Of a DNA stretch of 64,000 bases, positions 8,849 to 16,356 are shown piece after piece. Numbering within the stretch: position 1 is the stretch's first letter; every line of letters starts with the position of its first letter. The stretch is from Paenarthrobacter nitroguajacolicus. Its GTDB lineage: Bacteria; Actinomycetota; Actinomycetes; Actinomycetales; Micrococcaceae. The translations under genes and the position numbers were made by a program. The notes under the pieces were generated by a model. That model had not been told where the DNA came from. It did not search any database and saw only the letters and a program-made list of their open reading frames with translations. The DNA is taken from contig NZ_VNFK01000002.1 in assembly GCF_007786235.1 (NCBI RefSeq), forward strand, positions 248,001 to 312,000. The letters run 5' to 3'.

Positions 8849-9918
8849 AACTGATGCGCCCAGTGCCCACAGCGGACCGGCCCAGCGTGACCGTGGTGAT
8901 TCCTTGCTACAACTATGGCCGGTACCTGCCTGACGCCGTGGAGAGCGCGTTGTCCCAGGACGGCGTGGAGGTGGAGGTCATAGTGGTCGATGACGCCTCC
9001 ACTGACGGCAGTGCGGCCGTGGCATGGCGTTTGGCGTCGATGGACCGGCGCATTACTGTGGTCCACCACGAACGGAACCAAGGGCACATCGCGACCTACA
9101 ACGATGGGCTTTCCCGGGCCGGGGGCCGCTACGTCACGCTGCTTTCGGCGGACGACCTCATAGCACCAGGGGCCTTGTCCCGGGCAGCTGCTTTGATGGA
9201 AGCCCATCCCCGGGTGGGTATGGTCTACGGCTTGCCGAAGGACTTCACTGACCAGCCCCCGCCTGTTCCCTTGCATGAGCGCACCACCTGGACGGTGTGG
9301 GGCGGATTGAACTGGATCGGTTTGGCGTGCGCCCGCGGACGGAATTTCATCCTCTCCCCGGAAGTGGTGATGAGGACAGCGGCTGTACTCGACATCGGCG
9401 CGTACAGTGCAGCACTTCCCCACTCCGGGGACTTGGAGTATTGGTTGCGTGCCGCCGCTCGCTGGGACGTGGGACGGATCAACGGACCGGTCCAGGCGTT
9501 TTATCGTGTCCACGGGGCCAACATGCACCAAACCGAGTTCGCAGCTGCCGCTGTGGACCTACGGCACAGGCTTGACGCCTTCCGCGTCCTTGAGGATCCC
9601 CGGTTCCCTTGTTCCCCGGAAAAACGGGCCAAGCAACTGCAGCGGGCCAAGCGCGCCTTGAGCAAGGAAGCTGTGCAGCTCGGGTTCAAGGAGATCACAG
9701 GGGGCGGTTCCGCGGAGGCCGCTACGGAACTGCGGAAGTTCATTGAGTGCCTGCATGACGTTCCGGGCAACATCCACCGGGCAAACGCGTTGCAAGCCCG
9801 GATCACGCAGGTCTCCCGCGGCAAGAAGCCTGGTACCGGTCGGGCTGCTGCCCACTTTCTACACAGCCAACTGGATCGTGTCCGCTGGCGCGTGTGGGCG
9901 ATGACGGGGATTTCATGA
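8845..9918 (+). CDS. Family 2 glycosyltransferase
   Basis: Inverting GT-A glycosyltransferase, 357 residues, predicted to add one sugar to the lipid-linked repeat unit on the cytoplasmic face. It starts at GTG (GTGA overlap). Motifs: VTVVIPCYNYGRYL at the N-terminus, VIVVDDASTDGS (nucleotide-binding Asp pair), and a metal-site SADD in place of the textbook DxD. The C-terminal 110 residues are helical and lack membrane segments. Donor and acceptor are unknown. Confidence 0.88.
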   Translation: MKLMRPVPTADRPSVTVVIPCYNYGRYLPDAVESALSQDGVEVEVIVVDDASTDGSAAVAWRLASMDRRITVVHHERNQGHIATYNDGLSRAGGRYVTLLSADDLIAPGALSRAAALMEAHPRVGMVYGLPKDFTDQPPPVPLHERTTWTVWGGLNWIGLACARGRNFILSPEVVMRTAAVLDIGAYSAALPHSGDLEYWLRAAARWDVGRINGPVQAFYRVHGANMHQTEFAAAAVDLRHRLDAFRVLEDPRFPCSPEKRAKQLQRAKRALSKEAVQLGFKEITGGGSAEAATELRKFIECLHDVPGNIHRANALQARITQVSRGKKPGTGRAAAHFLHSQLDRVRWRVWAMTGIS

Positions 9919-11432
9919 CAACCGTCCGCGGGGAAGGCCGCACGCTGGGCAACCGGGCCGCGAGCGCCACGCTCTGGGGCGGGGCGAACATGGCCCTCGG
10001 CAGGATCGTCCAGTTCGCCACCACCATCATCGTGGCCCGCATGATTGCGCCGGAACACTTCGGGGCGCTGGCGGTGGCCATCGTGGTGCAAACCATCGCC
10101 ACCAACATGGCTGAGCTTGGTGCGACCGCCGCGTTGGCTCGGGGCAATGGTGATCCGGACAGGATCGCACCCACCGTCTTCTCCATTGCCTTGGTCACGA
10201 GTGGAATCATGACCGGGGCCGCCATCGCCTTGGCGCCGGCCCTGGCGGCGGCCTTTGACGATCCCGCCGCGACTCCCGTGATTCAGGTCCTGTCGATCAC
10301 CATCCTCCTGCAGGGCATCAGCGCAGTACCGTCCACCATGGTGTGGCGGGAGTTCCTGCAAAAGCCGCGGGTCGTCGTCGACGTCTGCAGCCTCCTGACC
10401 GTGCTGGTTCTGGTGGTTCCGATGGCCTTGGACGGCTGGGGCGCCATGGCGCTGGCTTGGTCCAGGGTTGGCGGGCAGGTGGTTGCCATGGCCGGGTACT
10501 GGATCATCACACCCGCACGGTATGCCCCTGGGTTTGACCGCTCCGTGGCTGTGGAGATCCTGCGCTTGGGCATGCCGCTGGCCATGGCGAACCTGGTCGT
10601 TTTCGTGACCTTGAACATTGACTACCTGCTGATCGGAAGGATGCTGGACCCTGCGGCGTTGGGGTTGTACCTGCTGGCCTTCAATCTGGCAGGGCTGCCA
10701 AGTTCGGTGATCACGGCGGTTATCCGCGCTACTGCCGTTCCCACGTTCGGCAGGCTCTTCCAGGACGGGACCCTGGGCGCTCTCGCCGGCAGGTTCGTGG
10801 CCGGAGTGTCCTACTGTGCCTTTCCCATCTCGGCATTGGTGATCGCATTGGCGTATCCGCTGATCGTCACCGCCTATGGTGATGCCTGGGCCGGGGCGGG
10901 GATCGCCCTGGCCACCCTGGGAGTCTTCGGTGCCACCCGGATCCTCGTGGAGCTGTTCGCGGACCTGAGCGTGGGCGCCGGCCGGACCGTGTGGCTCTTC
11001 TGGGTCCAGGTGGCGTGGCTCGTCACTCTTGCTCCGGCTTTGTACTTCGGCATCCAATGGTGGGGGATAGCCGGCGCAGGGGTGGCGCATGCAGCCGTCG
11101 CCTGCCTGGTGGTTATTCCCCTGTATGTCAAAGCCCTGACAACTGTCCTGCGCGTCTCCGCGTGGCAACTGCTCAGCGGAAGTCTGCCATCCCTGCTCGC
11201 GGCGGCCCTGGCGGGAGTCGGCGCTTGGCTGGCCACCCACAGCATGGGCAATCCCTTCCTGGCACTCGCCGTCGGCGCACTGCTGGGAACAGCCATCTAC
11301 ACAGCATTGACGTTCCACCGCGGCAAACGCCTCGTGGCTGAAATCCGCACGCTGCTCAGCGAGAACCGGGCCGCCCCCCAGGAACCGGCAACGACGCCTT
11401 CCCATATCACCGGAAGCGCAGGCCAGCCATGA
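9915..11432 (+). CDS. Wzx-type oligosaccharide flippase (MOP superfamily)
   Basis: Integral membrane flippase that moves the lipid-linked repeat unit across the membrane, 505 residues, with about 12-14 hydrophobic helices. The family start signature ATLWGGANMALGRIVQFATT and the following IIVARMIAPEHFGALAVA are typical of the PST (polysaccharide transport) branch. The ATG at 9915 overlaps the preceding TGA; an in-frame ATG at 9894 would lie inside the upstream gene and is less likely. It sits between two glycosyltransferases and upstream of the polymerase, the expected order for a Wzx/Wzy pathway. Confidence 0.9.
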   Translation: MTTVRGEGRTLGNRAASATLWGGANMALGRIVQFATTIIVARMIAPEHFGALAVAIVVQTIATNMAELGATAALARGNGDPDRIAPTVFSIALVTSGIMTGAAIALAPALAAAFDDPAATPVIQVLSITILLQGISAVPSTMVWREFLQKPRVVVDVCSLLTVLVLVVPMALDGWGAMALAWSRVGGQVVAMAGYWIITPARYAPGFDRSVAVEILRLGMPLAMANLVVFVTLNIDYLLIGRMLDPAALGLYLLAFNLAGLPSSVITAVIRATAVPTFGRLFQDGTLGALAGRFVAGVSYCAFPISALVIALAYPLIVTAYGDAWAGAGIALATLGVFGATRILVELFADLSVGAGRTVWLFWVQVAWLVTLAPALYFGIQWWGIAGAGVAHAAVACLVVIPLYVKALTTVLRVSAWQLLSGSLPSLLAAALAGVGAWLATHSMGNPFLALAVGALLGTAIYTALTFHRGKRLVAEIRTLLSENRAAPQEPATTPSHITGSAGQP

Positions 11433-12700
11433 CACCATCGACGTTGGCAACAGCCAAGCTCATCGCACGACGCCTGCGCACCGATGGCTGGCGCCCAGTG
11501 GCGCGAACCGCAGCGGCCAAACTGGCTGCCACGGCCGTCGACACCTGGAACCTGGCAGAACCACACCTTCCGCTCCGTGATACGGACATCATGGATTCCC
11601 GGACACGTGTTCCTTCATCACCGGCGCCCTATAAAGCCGGCAACCTCAGGGTTGGCTGGGTCTGTACCCCGCCAGCCGCCGGTTCAGGTGGCCACACCAC
11701 TTTTTTCCGAATGGTGGAGGAGATGGAGGAAAGGGGCCACCAGTGCACCTTGTTCCTCTATGACCCCAATGATGACGACGCAAGCCGTCACGAAGAGACT
11801 ATCCGCCGCCACTGGCCGGCGCTGCGTGCCGGGGTTCGCAGCGCCACATATGGGATGGAAGGGGTGGACGCCATTGTCGCGAGTTCCTGGCCGACTGCAC
11901 ACGTTGTTGCGGGGCAGGCGCCGGACGGCGTCCACCTCTTCTATTTCATCCAGGACTACGAGCCCTACTTCTACCCACGCGGGTTTCTTTATGCCCTGGC
12001 CGAAGAGAGCTACCGCCTTGGACTGACCAATGTTGCGCTCGGGGCCATGATCGGCCAGGTCATGCAGTCCGAACTCGGCTTACCCCCACAGGCCGTGGTT
12101 CCTTTCGGCTGCGCCACAGACACCTACCGGCTGCTCGAGCACGCACCAGGGACCAACCGTTCAGGCGTGGTGTACTACGCCAAGAAGAAAGTGGACAGGC
12201 GCGGCTACCTCTTGGCCAAGCTGGCCCTGGAACATTTCCACGCCCTCCACCCAGAACAGGAAATCCACATCTATGGGGATACCGTCACTGGGTGGGACAT
12301 CCCGGTAACGAACCACGGCAACCTCAGCCCCCAGGATTTGAACGCCCTGTACAACCGGACGATCGCCGGCTTGGCCATCTCCTTCACCAACATTTCGCTG
12401 GTTCCCGGAGAGCTGCTGGCAGCCGGAAACGTTCCCGTCCTCAACAAGGCCGCCTTCGCATCCGGGCTGCTCACGGACCCTGACGCTGTATGGGCCCCCG
12501 CGACACCTCAGGGCCTTGCCATGGCGCTCGCAGACGTGGTCACTGCTCCCGGCATCGACGAACGCGCAGCAGCCGTCGCGGGCAGGACAAGGCTGGGCTG
12601 GGCCGACTCCCGCCAATCGTTTGCGCGTTTCCTCGAGACATCATGCGCGGGCGCGCCCCTTGAAAGTCCCAGTGGTTCCCCATGGGGTGGGCGACCATGA
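11429..12700 (+). CDS. WsaF-like GT4 glycosyltransferase (possible rhamnosyltransferase)
   Basis: Retaining GT-B glycosyltransferase, 423 residues. After an N-terminal helical tail of about 70 residues come VGWVCTPPAAGSGGHTTFFR, typical of the WsaF N-domain family, FYFIQDYEPYFYP, and a C-terminal donor-binding half with LVPGELLAAGNVPV. WsaF proteins of S-layer glycan loci are dTDP-rhamnose-dependent, and rml genes lie 8 kb downstream, so rhamnose transfer is a reasonable inference. Starts at ATG in an ATGA overlap. No membrane anchor seen. Confidence 0.86.
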   Translation: MTPSTLATAKLIARRLRTDGWRPVARTAAAKLAATAVDTWNLAEPHLPLRDTDIMDSRTRVPSSPAPYKAGNLRVGWVCTPPAAGSGGHTTFFRMVEEMEERGHQCTLFLYDPNDDDASRHEETIRRHWPALRAGVRSATYGMEGVDAIVASSWPTAHVVAGQAPDGVHLFYFIQDYEPYFYPRGFLYALAEESYRLGLTNVALGAMIGQVMQSELGLPPQAVVPFGCATDTYRLLEHAPGTNRSGVVYYAKKKVDRRGYLLAKLALEHFHALHPEQEIHIYGDTVTGWDIPVTNHGNLSPQDLNALYNRTIAGLAISFTNISLVPGELLAAGNVPVLNKAAFASGLLTDPDAVWAPATPQGLAMALADVVTAPGIDERAAAVAGRTRLGWADSRQSFARFLETSCAGAPLESPSGSPWGGRP

Positions 12701-14160
12701 GGGCCACGAGGAGGTCGCTCATCTTTCCGCCGGCCCGCGAGGTCCAGCTCCACGACCTGGTGGGAAGCACAAGCGATGCCGGACACGTGAGCCTGCTGCT
12801 GAAGTTCGCAGCCTTCGCCGTGTTCTTCTTCCCCTCCAACATGATCATCAAACCCATAGGCGCAGTCGGCACCATACCGATCATGCTGGCGCTCCTGCTC
12901 CTGGCGTTCTGGTTGTGTTCGGCACTCTTTGGACTCCACAACCCCTTCAGGACCAGCCATCCCGGACGTTTGGGGCTCGGGCTCCTGTGGGTGGGAACAT
13001 GCGCTTCCTATGTGGCTCTTTTCTCAGGCTTCACCGGCAACACCAACGTTTCCGCGCAGGCCGCCGCAGACCGGTGGCTGATCCTCATCCTGGCCAGCGC
13101 GGGGATAGCCCTGGTGGCCACCGAAGCTGTCCGTACCCTGAACGACGCCATGTCATTGGTAAGGGCCATCCTGGCCGGAGCATTCTTCTGCTGCCTCGTC
13201 GCCCTGGTCCAGTTCCTGTTCCGCGTCAATCCCATGGTGTGGATCCAGGAGGCGATGCCCGGCTTCACGGATAATGGCGGAAACACAGCCTTCCAGGTGC
13301 GCGGCTTCATGACACGGGTTGCGGGGAGCACCTTTCACTCCATCGAACTGGCAGTGGTTTGTTCCATGCTGCTGCCCCTGTCCATCTGGCGGGGAATCTA
13401 TGACCGCACCGGCCACAAGTGGCTGCACTGGGCAGGGACCGGGCTCCTGGTGGTCGCCATCGCCTCCACGGTTTCCCGATCAGGAGTCCTCGGACTGGTG
13501 GTGGGCATGCTGGTGTTCATCCCCTTCCTGCCCCGCGTAGCACGGCGGTGGGCCTTGGTTGCAGCCCCCACAGCCATGGCCGCATTGTTCGTGGCCATCC
13601 CCGGCCTGGTGGGAACACTGACCTCCTCCTTCACGGCTGGACAAAGCGACCCCTCCCTGACAACGCGGACCAACAACTACCCCCGGGTGGCCGAGATGTT
13701 CGGTGAGCTTCCATTCCTTGGGCTCGGGCCTGGCAACTATCTTCCGGACAACGCCCTCCACATCCTGGACAACCAGTACCTCAACTCGCTGGTAACCCTC
13801 GGGCTCGTGGGTTTCATCGGTATGGTGGCCTACCTGGTCCTTCCCTTCATTTCGTCAGTCCTGGCCGCCAGGGCATCACGTTTACCGGCACTGCGTTCCC
13901 TTGCCGGGGCCGTAGCAGCAGGGGGTGCCGTGGCTGCCGCTTGCTCCCTGACGTTCGACTCGATGGCCTTCCCCGTGTTCGCCCTGGTCTACCCGTTCAT
14001 TGTTGGCCTCGGAGGAGGCACATGGACCATGGTCCGCCGTGAAATCGAACTCCGGGAATCCGCAGTTCCACACCAAGAAACCGGCGGCGGGCCGCCCCGG
14101 AACGGACTTCCCGTCAAACCTTCCACCCTGAACGAAGAGGCGATCACATGGACCCGGTAG
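12697..14160 (+). CDS. Wzy/O-antigen-ligase-family polymerase
   Basis: Polytopic membrane protein, 487 residues, about 11-12 hydrophobic helices, with the large periplasmic loop and the SRSGVLGLVVGMLV segment typical of the Wzy_C/O-antigen ligase family. It probably polymerises flipped repeat units outside the membrane. The ATG at 12697 overlaps the previous stop by 4 nt; an in-frame ATG at 12682 is possible. The first 30 residues are a basic cytoplasmic tail. Because no lipid A exists in this cell type, polymerase is a better reading than ligase. Confidence 0.86.
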   Translation: MRATRRSLIFPPAREVQLHDLVGSTSDAGHVSLLLKFAAFAVFFFPSNMIIKPIGAVGTIPIMLALLLLAFWLCSALFGLHNPFRTSHPGRLGLGLLWVGTCASYVALFSGFTGNTNVSAQAAADRWLILILASAGIALVATEAVRTLNDAMSLVRAILAGAFFCCLVALVQFLFRVNPMVWIQEAMPGFTDNGGNTAFQVRGFMTRVAGSTFHSIELAVVCSMLLPLSIWRGIYDRTGHKWLHWAGTGLLVVAIASTVSRSGVLGLVVGMLVFIPFLPRVARRWALVAAPTAMAALFVAIPGLVGTLTSSFTAGQSDPSLTTRTNNYPRVAEMFGELPFLGLGPGNYLPDNALHILDNQYLNSLVTLGLVGFIGMVAYLVLPFISSVLAARASRLPALRSLAGAVAAGGAVAAACSLTFDSMAFPVFALVYPFIVGLGGGTWTMVRREIELRESAVPHQETGGGPPRNGLPVKPSTLNEEAITWTR

Positions 14161-15008
14161 CAGTTTTCAAAACGTTGTGGCATCACAAATTCATCGTGCT
14201 GCCTGTCCTGCTGGTGACCGCGCTCGCAGCCCTCTACGTCTACTCTTTCGCTCCACGGTCCTACGAAGCCAAGGCCACCTACGCCATTGTGAATCCGAAG
14301 ATCCCTTCGGCCGCGGAACTTGAGAAGAACCCGTCCCTTAACTCACTGAACACCGATAATCCCTACCTCCGCTCAGCGGACTCCTCCCTGATCGCCCAAG
14401 TAGTGGGCACACGGTTGAACGACGACACCACCGGCGACGCCCTCCTTCGAGAGGGGCTCAGCACGGACTTCACAGTCCAACGCCCGCCCGCGTCCTTCCT
14501 GATCGAGATTTCAGCGGCCTCGGAAAGCAAAGAGAAAGCCGTAGCCACCGTCAAAGCGCTCGGAGCCCGGCTGGAGAACGATCTCCTGGCCATCCAGTCC
14601 ATCAATGGCGCTGATGAACGGTACCTGTACACCTCGCTGATGGTCGCCGCTCCGGACAACGCCACCGAACAGTTCTCCAGCCGCCTCAGGTCCCTGATCG
14701 TCGTACTCGTCGCTGGCGTGGTCCTGACCTTCGGGGCAGTGTCCATCGCCCGCGGATTGGAAGCATCCAGGGCGCGGGCCCGAACAGCGGCATCGGCAGG
14801 GGAGCAGAAGAAACCCCGCCGTCGGCAGCACAGGCCAGACCAGAACGGTAAGGGCACGGGGACTGGTCCAACCATGGACGAACTCACCATCCAGGACGTC
14901 CTGGAGCCAGCTGAAGCAGACCCGTTCCTCGCAGCCAACGGACCATTGAGTCAATCCCTCCGCTCACGCGCCAACGGCAAGTCGCCCATCAAGGAAACCT
15001 CTGCCTGA
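14148..15008 (+). CDS. Wzz-like chain-length / capsular polysaccharide co-polymerase
   Basis: Membrane protein of 286 residues with the Wzz topology: a short N-tail, a first membrane helix (about 17-37), an external domain with the usual NPKIPSA-type beta strand after the helix, a second helix (about 180-200), then a basic cytoplasmic tail of about 85 residues. It likely controls polymer length with the upstream polymerase. The tail has no Walker motifs or tyrosine cluster, and no BY-kinase gene lies in the window, so regulation by tyrosine phosphorylation is not supported. It overlaps the polymerase gene by 13 nt. Confidence 0.83.
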   Translation: MDPVAVFKTLWHHKFIVLPVLLVTALAALYVYSFAPRSYEAKATYAIVNPKIPSAAELEKNPSLNSLNTDNPYLRSADSSLIAQVVGTRLNDDTTGDALLREGLSTDFTVQRPPASFLIEISAASESKEKAVATVKALGARLENDLLAIQSINGADERYLYTSLMVAAPDNATEQFSSRLRSLIVVLVAGVVLTFGAVSIARGLEASRARARTAASAGEQKKPRRRQHRPDQNGKGTGTGPTMDELTIQDVLEPAEADPFLAANGPLSQSLRSRANGKSPIKETSA

Positions 15009-15018
15009 AAGGCCTCCC

Positions 15019-16356
15019 GTGAAACCGAGGACAGCGGGCATCTTAGGCGGAACTGTCGTGGCCAGCCTGGCCATTGCGGTGGCTGCTGCCAGCGGCGTGC
15101 CACCCTTTGCCGGGGGTGCGCCCAGTACCACTGCATCCAGCACCGCACCCCCAACCGCATCCTATGAAGGAGTGGTGATCCGCCCCGTGGACGGCGGGCC
15201 GGACTTCTATGCCAAATTCAAGGACGGCCTCCCCTCGGACCCTTCGTTCTTTCCCATTGCAGTGTGGTTCGAAAGCGTCCTGGACAAGGGAAACGTCACC
15301 TTGGACACGGGGATTGGGCTGAACACCTACGTCGAACTGACCGCCAATTCAGATCTGCACCTGGTGCAAGCGTCCGGCATGTATGCCATCCCGACGTTTC
15401 CGTCCGAATATGCCTCCGGATTCGCCCTCAGCGACGAAGTGGACATGTGGGCGGGGCCGGGAAATGCCCCATGGACCGGCAAATACCCCGGCGAAGGACC
15501 ACTCTGTGTTCCGGAAGAAAGCAAGTGCGGTTACACCGTCCAGAAGGAGCGACGAGCCGTGGCACCACAAGGGGCCATGCTGTACGCCAACTACGGCAAA
15601 GGCGTCGCCTTCTGGCTGTCCGACGAAGAGTCGCAGGTCTTCTTTACAGGGGTCCAGGACGTCGTCTCGGCTGACACCTACTGGTTCACGGACCCCAATA
15701 TCTGCGCCAAAGGCGAAGGGGGAGCCCTCAACGGCTACACCCGGGACCTCACAGAGGACGAGTGCCGGCTCGCGGCTAACTATGGGTGGACCATCGATCG
15801 GGTCCGCAAGCTCCACGCTCCCGGTCCAATCAGCCCCGTATGGGCCTTCGTCGAAGCAGGCCACCCCTTCAAGGACTCACCCGGAGCAACCACCATCACC
15901 GCCCCCGAAATCAGGGCAGCCGTCTGGAGCAGCCTCATCCACGGCGCCCGGGGAGTCATCTATTTCAACCACAATTTCGGCAGCGAATGCATCTCCCAGC
16001 ACGTCCTGCGGGACTGCGGCGCCAACGTGCGGCCCACCGTGGGAGCCCTCAACCAACAAATCACCGAACTCGCTCCCGTCCTGAACGCACCTTTCCTGGA
16101 CGGCGCCACCACAGCAACCGGCCCCGTGGACGTCGCCACGAAACTCCACGACGGCACAACCTACGTCTTCGCCGGCGCCAACAAGAAGACCGGCGGAAAG
16201 GCAGCATTCCACCTACGCTGCGGCGGCAGCTCCGCCGTCGTCATCGATGAAAACCGGACCATCCCCATCACCGACGGCACCTTCACGGACGCCTTCGCCG
16301 ACGGCAACGCCGTCCACCTCTACCGCATCGAAGGCGGCGGAAGCTGCGGCTTCTGA
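15019..16356 (+). CDS. Exported glycoside-hydrolase-like protein of unknown specificity
   Basis: A 445-residue exported protein with no recognised family name from sequence alone. A hydrophobic N-terminal segment (about residues 7-30) and a Ser/Thr/Pro/Ala-rich linker (32-50) suggest secretion or membrane anchoring. The remainder reads like a TIM-barrel hydrolase: FYAKFKDGLP, SFFPIAVWFE, NTYVEL, SDEVDMW (candidate acidic catalytic site), WAFVEAGHPF (second candidate acid) and AAVWSSLIHGARGVIYFNHN, then a small C-terminal beta domain. Five or six cysteines could form disulfides. GTG start with AAAGG upstream, 10 bp after the Wzz-like gene: it is the last gene of the glycan operon, so the polymer is the likely substrate. 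Confidence 0.72.
   Translation: MKPRTAGILGGTVVASLAIAVAAASGVPPFAGGAPSTTASSTAPPTASYEGVVIRPVDGGPDFYAKFKDGLPSDPSFFPIAVWFESVLDKGNVTLDTGIGLNTYVELTANSDLHLVQASGMYAIPTFPSEYASGFALSDEVDMWAGPGNAPWTGKYPGEGPLCVPEESKCGYTVQKERRAVAPQGAMLYANYGKGVAFWLSDEESQVFFTGVQDVVSADTYWFTDPNICAKGEGGALNGYTRDLTEDECRLAANYGWTIDRVRKLHAPGPISPVWAFVEAGHPFKDSPGATTITAPEIRAAVWSSLIHGARGVIYFNHNFGSECISQHVLRDCGANVRPTVGALNQQITELAPVLNAPFLDGATTATGPVDVATKLHDGTTYVFAGANKKTGGKAAFHLRCGGSSAVVIDENRTIPITDGTFTDAFADGNAVHLYRIEGGGSCGF

Noticed and set aside
9501..11450. 649-codon minus-strand open frame opposite the flippase and GT2 genes
   Set aside because: Gln/His/Gly-rich low-complexity translation with no domain, antisense to two clear genes; a GC-skewed shadow frame.
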